Of a stretch of DNA of 64,000 nucleotides, positions 1-10,763 are shown in pieces (position 1 is the first letter of the stretch; the number at the start of each line of letters is the position of its first letter). The position numbers were made by a program, and so were the translations under genes. Source of the stretch: Antitrichia curtipendula (taxonomy: Eukaryota; Streptophyta; Bryopsida; Hypnales; Leucodontaceae); contig OX579639.1 in NCBI GenBank assembly GCA_951230915.1, positions 12,462,001 to 12,526,000 on the forward strand. The letters run 5' to 3'. Under the pieces are notes generated by a model, which ran no database searches, was not told the origin of the DNA, and saw only the letters and a list, made by a program, of their open reading frames with translations.

Positions 1-328
1 AATTTGTCCAAATGAAGAAGGTTTTAGAGGGCTATGGTAAGATACTAAGATGATATAATGAACTAAACGATGAAAGGGTTGCCAAGGCAAAAGAAGGGCA
101 CTCCCAAGTCCCGACAACAAATAAATGATCTTTTGGACATTTAGGGCTAAAATTCTATCATTTTTTTTTCTCAATCACTGGTTTCAAATTACATGGTTCT
201 TGGACCGGTTTGAATTACTTATATTTTCCACTGGGAGTTTCTTTAATATCTGACTTTCAAGTAATTTTTGTAAAAATGACCCACTTTGGATATGAAAGCA
301 ACCACTTTTGATCATTCAAGCACTTAGA

Positions 329-467
329 CACTATCTAGTAAAAAATCCACGCTGATGGTTTTGTGTTTAAATCTCAGCTGAAACCAACACAACTCTGTTT
401 AAAATACCGCAGATTAACACAAAACCAACATCCGGAATGGGTTTTTTAGTGTGGATTTCTACTAGTG
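329..467. mobile_element. Mini-CACTA (EnSpm-like) MITE, 139 bp
   Basis: The element starts CACTATCTAGTA and ends with the reverse complement of CACTAGTAGAAATCCAC. The inverted similarity continues inward for about 50 bp (both arms contain GGTTTTGTGTT). It is flanked on both sides by the trinucleotide AGA (326-328 and 468-470), the 3-bp target duplication expected for CACTA transposons. There is no coding capacity, so it would need a transposase in trans. It lies downstream of the minus-strand MADS-box gene. Confidence 0.75.
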
Positions 468-700
468 AGAGGAGTGACGGTGACGTACAAAGAATCTCGG
501 TGACGTACCCAAAAGAATCAACAGAAATGGAGCGGCTGATCCAAAACTGACTCATGCTTTACAGAAATTTACAAGTAGCCTACAAAGATCCAGTGCCGGC
601 ACCAGCTATCCTGCACGTACGAAGTTGAAAATTCTCTCGGATTTCCACAGCCACATAAACAGACTTGAGAAACTTACCAGAGATCTAGCTATGGAGTCCT

Positions 701-724
701 ATCAATCAATCAATCAATCAATCA
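701..724. repeat. ATCA/TCAA microsatellite
   Basis: About six tandem copies of a 4-bp unit (ATCA). Similar short runs of GCTA occur in the non-transposon parts of the window (near 4838, 5826, 6340, 9000 and 9335). Confidence 0.9.
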
Positions 725-1298
725 GTACGCCCCTGTTTCAACTTCTGTGCGTGCATAGCCCCAAGTTCCGTTACTGTAAGTAAGCTAATTCAAAACTTGG
801 TTTCACGGTAACAAACATTCCTGAAGTCACCGGCTTGATCGACAAGACTCCTATCAAGAAAAAAGAAATCAAAGTCCAGCAGTACGTCCAAGCTAGTCAT
901 GCTGAACATTGCGGAAGGTGTACAGAAAACAAGGATGACGCGCGGCTGCTCAACAGGGATCGATCGGTGCTGTCCTGCACTTCCGATTGAATGCTGCAAA
1001 CTGCAAAACCTCGTTCTGGACTCGATCTGGAGGACCTGCTTACTCCAGACCAACATTCAACGGTGTCGTCAATTTAGTTAGATCGATTAGAGCGATTCTG
1101 GGGACCGAAATAGTGTCTTTGACAGTCAAGCTCTAAAAACTAAAAACTAGGATTGGTGTGGATTTAATTACGCTTCAGGTTGCGCTCCCAGAAAGTGTCA
1201 AAGTCATGAAATTCCACCAATGTAACGAAATTCACAACAAGCATGCTGCATGCATGGATTCGAAGGCGGTTATTAGGTTTGACAACAATGAAACTGAC

Positions 1299-1318
1299 CT
1301 CTCTCTCTCTCTCTCTCT
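1299..1318. repeat. CT microsatellite
   Basis: About ten CT dinucleotides, downstream of the last MADS exon proposed here. Confidence 0.9.
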
Positions 1319-1667
1319 GCCAGCCACTTGTTTTTCATCTGAGAGCTTACAATCCAGACTTCCTTGAGTTCTGATCCACTTACCAAGGAACAATTGGGTG
1401 ACTGAATTCCTAGTGATTTCCCACATTTGTGGAAAGCTTGCATGGAGTCTATTTCTGGCTTGGATAATGTGGATGCACCCATCTCATTGATGATTCACCT
1501 GCACAATTATACGTATGTGGAGGTGTTAAGAGACATCTGCACTGGAGTCGCATTAGAGACAACATGAACCAGGTTTTGAAAGGGAATGTGAAAACTTTCA
1601 CAATCTGAATTTTACGTAATTAAAGAGAGTAGCAGTGTTCGGTGAAACAGTGCTCCTTTGAGAATAA

Positions 1668-4600
1668 TCAATATAGTAGTTTTGATACCTTCTGATCAGC
1701 TAAAGTTGATAATTTGAAATAAAAAATACTCGAGTAAGGTTTCTGTAGAATTGAAATTGTACCTTCAGCCTCAGTAGTTGGGCTTTGCTGAGACGTCCTT
1801 CTGCTGGTGCTCGGCATGAACGAAGACTCAGGAAATAATCTGTTACAACACACCATGCATACAAACCACGTTAGTGCTAGCTGAGTGGCTGGATGAGGAC
1901 CGGACTCATCACCCACGATCCTTAAGAGTTAAATCGTGACCTTGGAATCGTCATAGTGTGAATCGAAGATAACTTCAATCTTTGGAGATATTTCAAGCTA
2001 CAGTAAATTAAATTGGACTGCTCCCCCACAGGAAGTGCATGGAGAATTGTAGTCAACACAGGATTGTTATCCATAATCCTCAGGTTCCACGACTTTAGCA
2101 CTTTCCATGGCATGAGACAAACATAAATCTACACCCGTCCTAGTTTTTACAGCTTTGTGCAGCTGAATGTCACGAATGTTTGTCTCCCAGAATCGCGCCA
2201 ACATAACAAAAATTGACCATTATTACAATTTCCAAAAACCAAGCGTCTGAGGTCCAGTTGGAATGAATTGATGGTGAATTAATTCCGGTGCTCACCCTAG
2301 ATGTAACGAGGTTTGTGAGGTCTGGGGGTCTCGGAGATTGGACAGAGTGACAGCCTGCTGAGAGGCTCCTCCGTAGGGCTCAGGGATTGGCGGCACAGTC
2401 GCCGCCGTTTGATCGGGGCTGCCCGAGGACGTCCCTGCAGCACGGGCTGTTGCCACTTCTGCAATTGCTTGTGCATCCGCCAGCTGAAGAAACAACCACA
2501 ATCAGTCACCAGTCAATTAGTCTCTAATTGATTGCTATCTAGACTTGAGAATTTCAGGGTCATGTACGTAGTGCACCCAAAATACGAGGAACAGAAATTT
2601 GTTCAAGACTCATGTGCACACAACATTTTACAATTTGATTTGAGCCAGGACACAAGTCTAGTAAGATACCATGCTAGTCAAGTACTCAGAGCAAACCTCC
2701 TGTTGAAACAGCATTCAGAGAACAACATGATGCCCATAGTGACTAACACATATTGACAAAGACAATGTTTAACGTACCTTTTGACGTAAATCCTCATTTG
2801 AGGCCCGAAAGTCATTCTCCTGTAGAACATGGCAATGCAAATCTTATTACACCTTGAAGAGTAAGTTCTCTCTAACTGAAAAATTCTTAGTTGATATTTT
2901 GAAGTTGTGTACTCAAGCCAAGAGCATACCTTTCTCCGTAACTCTTCAATCTCTTCCAATAAAAGTTCGTTCTGAAACAATGGAAAGCCATGAGCAGGAT
3001 CAGTACCGAAAACAGAAAAGTTCACTACTAGCCATGGCCTATGAGACGAGGTTCTGATGCAAACATTATATTTGAATGCTGTTCCAGAAAAAAAACATGT
3101 ATATATGGTAGCATCTGTTAATCTAAATTACACCCCTCTCTCAAGGCTTACAAAGTCCGCCAATCTTTTAAGTAGTTCAATTAATGGGAAATTTCGTTAA
3201 AATGGTGGTACTCCATTCGCCATTTTTCCATTCATTTCCTTCTTTAGCTCTAAAGTCTAGTAGCTATAGATTTCAAAACGCATGATCTAAACGAAGTTTG
3301 AGGAATACCGCCATTTAAACAAAATTTTGGTTATATTATTTATCTGGGTTAACTGATATACTGAAATTCGCAGTAAGTAAGGGCGAATTTTGATCTTAAG
3401 CTGCTCAGGGAAATGAAGTCCAAAGAAGTCTGAAGTGTCCTCACATGAGTTCAAGTCAAGGCCATTGATCCCTGACTGATGACCCTGGAGTGCCAGTAAT
3501 TTGGGCAGATTCCACAGAACTTCCACTGAATCTGCACAAATCACTGGCATGGGTCGACATCAGTCGTGGGTTGGGACACTGGACTTGGGCTACAATTGAA
3601 GCCAATTTTTATAATATTATTGGCGCAAAGCAGAGAGCCAAAATTGTGACACTCAACTGCAAGAAGAAAAACCGCTCAACTTTGTTATATTGGCAGACAG
3701 ATTTCAAGACTTTGGCAATTTTTCAACAGTCAGGTGACCTAGATTTTAGAGCTTTGTGCAAACGAATGCCACAAATTTCGGCGTCCAAAAATTGCATCTC
3801 GAGAGTTAAAAGAAAAAGCTCTAAAACTATGAAATTTATTTAGATTTTAGGGTTTCGAATCGTTAAAAGTGCCGATGGGAATATCCGCCAATGTAACAAA
3901 ATCGACATTCTATAATTTCGTCATGGAAGCTATTAGTTAGTCTTTGAGAATATTCTCTGACTAACACGTATGTTTTAGCACATATTCATGTAGAAATTAA
4001 GCCTATTAACGAGATTGTAAAGTTCATCATATTTGGTTTTTAAATGCTGTGCTTCAAGGAGTCAAAACTGTGATGTTCAAGTGCCCAGTGAGCTCTACAA
4101 ATTCAGACGGACATGTAGCGAAGGTCAAGGACAGTTGCAATACGCCATTTTTATACCTTAAATGTCACACCAATTCCCTGACGCGGACTGAGGCTGACTT
4201 TTTCAGTAAAGTTTGAAAACCTGTGTCATGTCATTAACGGTTACAAATGAATACGAGATTGTAGCCTGGAGTTTCATGGACACTATCTATCTACAGTCTG
4301 GGGGTTGATTCGATCAACAAGATCAACTTGCCTTTCTGGCTCGCACTTTGGAAGCACCAGTGTCCAGTTGCTGCTCCAAGCGGAGGAGGTCGGGTACCGA
4401 GAGGACATGAAGATCCTCACCCAGCAAATTCCTACACACAGAACATAATTATGCCGGAATTAATAGCAAGCAACGAATTAAATTGCTGCATCACCCTGCA
4501 TAAGGCATGACCAGTTTAATTAATTAAGCTCCGAAAGCGGAGGTATATACCTGTGCGTATGTTGGAGCCGCTCCACATGCTGCCGGAGCTTCACAACTTC

Positions 4601-6277
4601 ACGCCCCATGAACTGCATACAAGGGAATATAGTTTAATTTCAATCAAATTGGCAAGTACATCCCACTGCCAAAAATGAGATTCACAAGCTGTTGCTCCTT
4701 AGATGACGAGGACAGGAATAGATTTCAGTTCAGTACAAGTGCACGAAACTCTACCATTTAATTTACCAATTCAATTTCATGGCAAGGACCATAATACAGT
4801 CAGTGCCCGCTCGAAGTCACGTCAAATACCTAGCTAGCTAGCAACATGCTGATCTGAAAGCCAAATACACCAGAGAAATCCAAAAAGGCCATAGACTCAA
4901 TTCCGATCCATAGTGCGATTGTGGTGTTAATTTCAGAGTTTGAGTATGGAATAGAGCCTAAAATTAATCCCATACTGACATACTCAAGCTGTGAAATCAA
5001 TTCCAGAGCTGCACAACTGAATTGCGTCTGTGGACTTTTTGGATGATTTCTCTGGTAATACAACACATGCATACAGTAGTAGCTTAATTGAATGGAACGA
5101 CGTACATCGCTTTCGTCGCCAAATTGGACTCCATCCGGACACTGGCTGTACCGCTCCAGAGTGTCGCGCATGCTGCACAGCACAAAATAAGGAACAATCC
5201 AGAGATGGGATCACAAGCTTCCAGGCCATCCAATCTACTTCCTAGTACCCAAATATTCAGCGTTTCAACTTCCTCACGATTACAAGAGAGGCACCATCGA
5301 AATCATGCATTCTATCTGCGACATCATCGACTAATTCTAAACCCTATTTAATACACAACCCTTAGAACCAGGCTTACCAGGCACATTATTTACTTGTATT
5401 GTCCTCACACAGTCATGACAAATTGACATGAATCGAATCAGCTGCCTCGGCGTTTCCTCTCTGGCTTTCTACCTTAAGGTTTCCTACCCATACGTAGGAT
5501 CACGTACATTACAAATGAAAATTGAAAAATCGACATCAGTCAATTCAGCAATGTTGTTTCCTCAAGCGTTACTACAGGTTCCTTGAAGGCTTGAACTTTC
5601 TCTTCGAGTAGCCATAACGGCGTTGAACCCCGCGTTGAACACTCAAGTCTCTACAAATACTAACCAGAATGCCAGCAGAGTTGTACTAGCTAGAGCATTC
5701 TCCAAGTTCATGACTGACATGAAATTTAATATCAAAGTATAAACACAGTACCTCAGTCGCGATTTTTCTGGATTAACCAAGCTGAACTTCGAGGAAAAAA
5801 TCGAATTAATGTGTATCAACGTCGCTAGCTAGCTCGCTAGAAAACTAATCAATTAAGCGAGTTAATTTTCCAGTGGAAAGAATCATCATTCGGTGTATAT
5901 ATTTATCGATTTCATTACCTGCCTGTGCTTGCGAATTCGAAGAGCTTGCCGGTGCTGGAGAATATAATAACAGCCACCTCCGCGTCACACAGCACCGCTA
6001 GCTCATGGCCTTTCTTCAGCAACCCGCCACGTCTCTTCGAAAATGTGACCTGACGACTGGTGGGATTCTCGATCCGCTTGATCTCGATTTTGCCCCGCCC
6101 CATCCTCCTCTCCTGCAACTCACAATCTGCACGACTCCCCCCTCGCACCACACTGTTCAAATCCTCGAGCTCGTGACTACTGCCGTCTCGTGTCAAGTCC
6201 GAATTCAAGTCCAGAATAGTAAACGACCTAGCAACGCTGGGCGGCAAGCTTCTGTTCGGAGCAGACGCTGTCGACAT
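1668..6277 (-). CDS. MIKC-type (classical) MADS-box transcription factor, 8 exons
   Basis: Predicted nuclear DNA-binding factor that would recognise CArG boxes as a dimer. Proposed exons (minus strand): 6277-5919, 5172-5106, 4612-4551, 4431-4332, 2971-2930, 2819-2778, 2483-2296 and 1839-about 1763, or to the stop at 1668. All junction phases join in frame. Exon 1 encodes the MADS domain (from [10 protein letters not shown] at 6103 through FEFAST). Exons 3-6 encode the K domain, including [14 protein letters not shown] and [17 protein letters not shown]-box exon sizes 62, 100, 42 and 42 nt are those of classical MIKC genes. The C-terminal part holds TSLHLG, which the exon 7-8 junction extends to LGLFPE. 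Numbered from MGRGK, the product is about 254-285 residues, usual for the family. The frame is open 58 codons upstream of MGRGK (first ATG at 6277), so either start is possible. Exon 7 could instead read to a stop at 2292-2294, and the 3' end is uncertain. Intron 4 starts with GC. Confidence 0.9.
2972..4331 (-). other. GC-AG intron (intron 4 of the MADS-box gene)
   Basis: Exon 4 ends in AGAAAG followed by GCAAGT, and the next exon is preceded by GTTTCAG. Taking the donor here gives exactly the canonical 100-nt K-box exon and keeps the frame into the 42-nt exon 5. The donor is therefore GC, the commonest non-canonical plant donor, in the usual strong AG/GCAAGT context. At 1360 bp this is the longest intron of the gene. 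Confidence 0.8.
3448..3592. ncRNA. Inverted-repeat hairpin within MADS intron 4
   Basis: TGCCAGTAATTTGGGCAGAT at 3491 pairs with the reverse complement ending at 3549, with about two mismatches over 22 nt and a loop of about 15 nt. Looser pairing continues outward on both sides (TTCAAGTC and ACTGATG on the left match the right arm) to about 3448 and 3592. The shape suits a small-RNA precursor or a tiny foldback element. There is no evidence of transcription or processing. Confidence 0.4.
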
Positions 6278-7300
6278 CCTCCATAACCCCCCTAAATTCT
6301 CGCTCTCGCCCGCTTGTGTAATTAATCTCCCAATCGATCTAGCTAGCTAGCTACCTTCAATCCTCCGCAACTTCATGATCCCACAACAATTGCAAAACGT
6401 ACAAGCTCCCATACATGGGCAGCAGCAACAGTCCGGGACATGCAACGCACGACAGTCTAGTCCACCGCAGTTGCTCGCCAAATGCAGCTAGCTCTCAATC
6501 TAGACCAAAATTGTGGAGCCAGGGATGAGACGTACAGCGGCTGCTACCGACCACGAAACCACCCCGAAAGCCAGATGGATCCCAATTGGAATGGAAATCT
6601 AGGAAGAGGAATTGGCGTCTTGTCACTGTACTGTAGCTAGTGTCGCAGCTAGCTACCTTTTGTGACCACCAACTGGGTCCTAGAACTTCAGGTGTGTCGA
6701 AAGGGGAAAAAGCGCAGCCAAACTTGAATTGATGGGTGCAGGAGCTGGCTTGCTGGCTGGGCATGTGGAGCTAAGCTAGCCTCGATTTAAGTTCGCAATC
6801 CTCGTCGTCGTTCCCTGGCCTGAGGGTTTGGGAGGAGATGGAAAGTGCAACGATCATACTGATCCAAGATTGTGAAACCAAAAGATTAAGAAAATCGAAA
6901 AGCCGTGTTTCCGATCATCTGACACGCATCCCGGATTGAGGGATCGAGAGAGGAGGACGGTATTATTAGACGTGGAGTGACTGGGTGGCGAGGTGCCTTC
7001 TGTTGGTCTGTTTTTAAAATAAGGCCAAAGGGGAGGCGGAAATGACGAGTGGCAGGCGGATTTGGTGGCCCGGGCTGGAGGCGAGCAGCGAAACGCGGGT
7101 GGCCCTGGACCTGGGGAGCAGGGGCTCCGTCATGGCGACGACGACTGCTAACTTGAACAGTCGTATTAGTGAGTGCGAGTGCAAAATTAGTCAGGAAATT
7201 AGTGGACATCACCAAACAAAAGTAATTAGGGTAATTATGAACAGCATTAGTGACACGGAGGTGGATGAACCTAAAAGCGTCATTTTTCTAATTTTGTAGC
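6278..7300 (-). promoter_or_regulatory. Upstream region of the MADS-box gene
   Basis: This kilobase upstream of the first ATG has higher GC than the DNA beyond it, several GCTA runs and no coding frame I can support. I found no convincing TATA box or exact CArG box by eye. It probably contains the 5' UTR and promoter. The transcription start is unknown. Confidence 0.4.
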
Positions 7301-10300
7301 ATAGATCTTTTGATTTGAAGGAATCATTTGTGCATTGGGGTTTGGAAGAAGCCGAAATTGTATCCCCAAATCACTATTGACACTTGAGGCGCTATTTTAG
7401 AGCAACCAATGGGAGCTTGTGGTAGTTATGGCATGGAAGTTGAAGTATTTTTCTCAAAGAACTCTTTCACTCCTATTGGTGGCCTCAAAGTTTTTTGCTA
7501 ACTAAACCTTTATACTCAAAAATACAAAACTAATTGAATAGAGTGGGTTGGATAGAAAAATCAAGTGATTGTACAAAGATATCATTCTACTTAAATATAA
7601 AATTGAGCATTTGACCACACAATATTGAAAATTTCCTAAAATATGTCCATTTCGAATCTTTTTGAGGGTGTTTTTTCTCTATAAGGAATATATGCTTATT
7701 GAACTTTCTAACATACATCCACAATTGAATTTCAAAAATAAATCAGTGATATTTTTCAATCAATTATCATTTAAAATCATGAATTTTAAATTTTAAACTA
7801 AATATATTAATTAAAAATAGAGTATATTTTCTTAATTGAAATTTGAATTGGTATGCCTTATTGAGATTTTTTTTTAATCCAATGGTGTAAGAACTCCATA
7901 AGATTTCATTAAGATTTCATTGAAAAATAATTGGATGAGTCAATGGAAGAAAAGAAGATTAAAATAGGAATTTTTTTAGCAACACAAATAATAACCTTCA
8001 CAAAGCTCCTTATATCCAGTTATCCACAAGACATAGAATTACACGAGTTTCAATTTGTGTGTTTGCTAAATTATGAATGATAATTCATTTATTCATCCAA
8101 TTGCTCATAGAATGGAGCAATAGTCTCAAAAGATAAGGTAGCCTACTATTCAGTGATGAATTGGTGCCACTTTGAGATTCTAGTGCACAATTTTATAAGT
8201 GGTTCGGGACTAAGTTTGATTTGGAAGTAGGCACAATTTCAATGCAAATAATATGGAATTATGAATAGCGGGACACTTTGTGCCATCCTAGGCAATTACA
8301 TGCACTATGTTATTTAAGTTTAAGATTTGCATGTGTTCACTCAATTTTTAACTCCATTTGCATCATTGCTAAACAATTCTTTTGACATTTAATGACAATA
8401 CTTGTAGACTTCAATAGCATCCTACTGCTACAAGCTTTAGAAAATCATATCTAATTCAATCTAAGTCCAAAAATTATTAATCAAATTGTAATGGATGTGT
8501 CTTCCACTCTTCTTTCTCTAAAAATTTGTTAGAAAATGCTTTGATCCGCACAGAAGAGATCCGAAGCCAATATGCTCTTAAATGGGCGGTTTAAGCACCC
8601 CATACCTTACTACCTTTTGTCCCTTGATTTAGACTCATTTGTTGCAAATCACCTACATTAATGCATAGATTTTTGCATGTCACATTTTCCAACCAAATTA
8701 TTGGCCCTCTATCTGGTCTATTCATTTTGAAGACGACTACAATGGCAATTTAGCAATTTCATCCATTGCAAAAGGGGGAATAAGTACTAACATCGCCAAA
8801 GATTCTCCCCATAAAACAAAGTGATCGTTTTTAGCATTAAGTCATTCCCAAAGAAATCCCTGGCTGGGTCCATTCAATCTTATTTGGTACCGTCCATGCA
8901 CAGTACAGCCAAATGAGTGGCAAACTGAACTGCCAATGGCGATCTCCAAGCTAAGCTTCGTCGAGTATCGATGCAACTGCGGAAGCCGACCGACCCTAGC
9001 TAGCTCGCTAGCTGCGTGGTACAGGCCGGAACTGAGATCGATCCATTTAATTAGAGGCCCCGGCGCAGCTTGTGCATTGACTTGCAAGTGTGAATTGGAA
9101 CCCCACTCACTCACTCAGCCATTTGTCGGTTTGTATATCGATCACCTAATGCAAATGTAAGACTGAGGCCGGATCGGGGGACTGCTGATCGAGCTTCCAC
9201 AATCGAGACAACTTGATTGATTTCCCAGGGCGGTTGAATTCATTTGTTGGGAGGCGTGACAACTGCCTGAACTTACCCTGCGGCTTTAGCCTTTCATTCA
9301 TCAATGGCATGAACTTCATTTGTCAGCAGCTGGCTAGCTAGCTATACTATAGCTATACTAGCTTGGAATTGCATGCCTCACTGCATGTCATGTGTCCATC
9401 TTCAGTTGCTGTCTGTGCAGGCTAGGAATGGGAGAAACTAGAAAGATTTCGGGGCTGCTGTAACGGAGGTCCTGCCTGGTGCAACATCATGTGTGGCTCA
9501 TGTGTGTGCACATGAGGTTCACATCCACGTCTGGAAATGGGGAAGTGAATCGGCAGGGCCCTGGATTCCAGTCTGACGACGCACTAGGCTCCAGACGTCA
9601 GCCCAGGGTCGCAGTCGGTCAGTCCCCGGCCCACACTAAGAAGCTGAGGCACTTATCAACCGCAGTCTGTGGAAGAGTATTCCAAATTTTTTGGGGCATA
9701 AATAATTAATGTAGAATACAAATTGAGTGTAAACTGAGGTCTTTGAATGGTATGATATGCAGTTTGTATCTTTACTGTACATTACGGATAAGGTAAAACA
9801 GCCCATTGTGGTCAGAATTAGGAGTTTGATTTCATATGGTTGCTGAAATTTTTTAATTTTTTTCTCACAGTAGTACAAGTGTGAGAAACAGTGAGACTGT
9901 GAGAGCAATTGAAATTATGTTTTTTTGACAAAGTATGGATTTTCTATGAATTTTTGAAGTAGTGTTCAATGCATCATGGCCCAAAAGAGTGTGTAGACTA
10001 CCTTAGAACCAACAAAATATGAATCCATCATGCTCATTTTGCTCACCTGAAGTAGTCATAGTATTTTCTAACATGGAAGGCCTAAAAGTCAATTCTTACA
10101 ATGACTTCACATTGAAAAGTTGGAAGTTACTAATGAAGTTACTAACCACTTCATTAATGTCATGTAAGTCATGCATTGCAGCCAAAATTTCACAAATTGA
10201 AAAAATCCATAAATCCATAATGGGGCCATTTCCTAGGTGTTCACTATAGGTTATCTGACCGCAATGGGCTATTCTACCTTAGAACCTCTCTAAGTCAATA

Positions 10301-10486
10301 CTCTATAAGCCAATAAACCTACATCAAGAAATATTGATTGCCAGAATGTTAGTCCCCGCTTGAGCCACATACAAACATCGTGATTGCAGATGCATCCCCC
10401 TAATATAATAAACTTTCTAATATATTGTGTCACACTTGTCCCGATCCTATTGCTTTAGAGAGATTACACCTATACTTACTATAAGA
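7301..10486. other. AT-rich intergenic DNA, no gene seen
   Basis: Low-complexity AT-rich sequence with short scattered frames only. A slightly more GC-rich patch at about 8900-9640 contains GCTA runs and resembles the gene-flanking DNA rather than transposon DNA. I recognise no protein family here. Confidence 0.5.
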
Positions 10487-10763
10487 TAATTACACCTAAA
10501 ATTGCACAAATAAGCAATTCAGTAAGGTTCCCATTATTATATTAGAATTTTTTTTGTAGAGTCCTCTTGGTAATGAAAAGGGGATTCTAAATTCTCTTAG
10601 AAGGCATTTTTTGGACATTGTGCAAATAAACTACGAATTTTCAAAGTGCCAAAAATAGGTGTTCATAAAAGCCATCATAGACTCTTATGAACAGTGGGAG
10701 TACATTTTAGGCAAGAATCTATAGTGTGAGGTTTTAGGTAGCGTGTTCATTTAGGTGTAATTA
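10487..10763. mobile_element. MITE with TAATTACACCTAAA termini, copy 1
   Basis: It starts TAATTACACCTAAA and ends with the inverse, TTTAGGTGTAATTA. A second copy at 52240-52500 in the opposite orientation shares the whole interior at moderate identity (for example GGTTCCCATTATTATATT and TTTTAGGCAAGAATCTATAG), so this is a dispersed family. No coding capacity. The TTA-like edges hint at a Harbinger/Tourist type but the target duplication is ambiguous. Confidence 0.65.

Noticed and set aside
2292..2294. Stop codon directly after TSLHLG as the end of the MADS protein
   Set aside because: CTAGG/GTGAGC is a good splice donor and the next acceptor joins in frame to give LGLFPE, so an eighth exon is more likely, although the stop remains an alternative.
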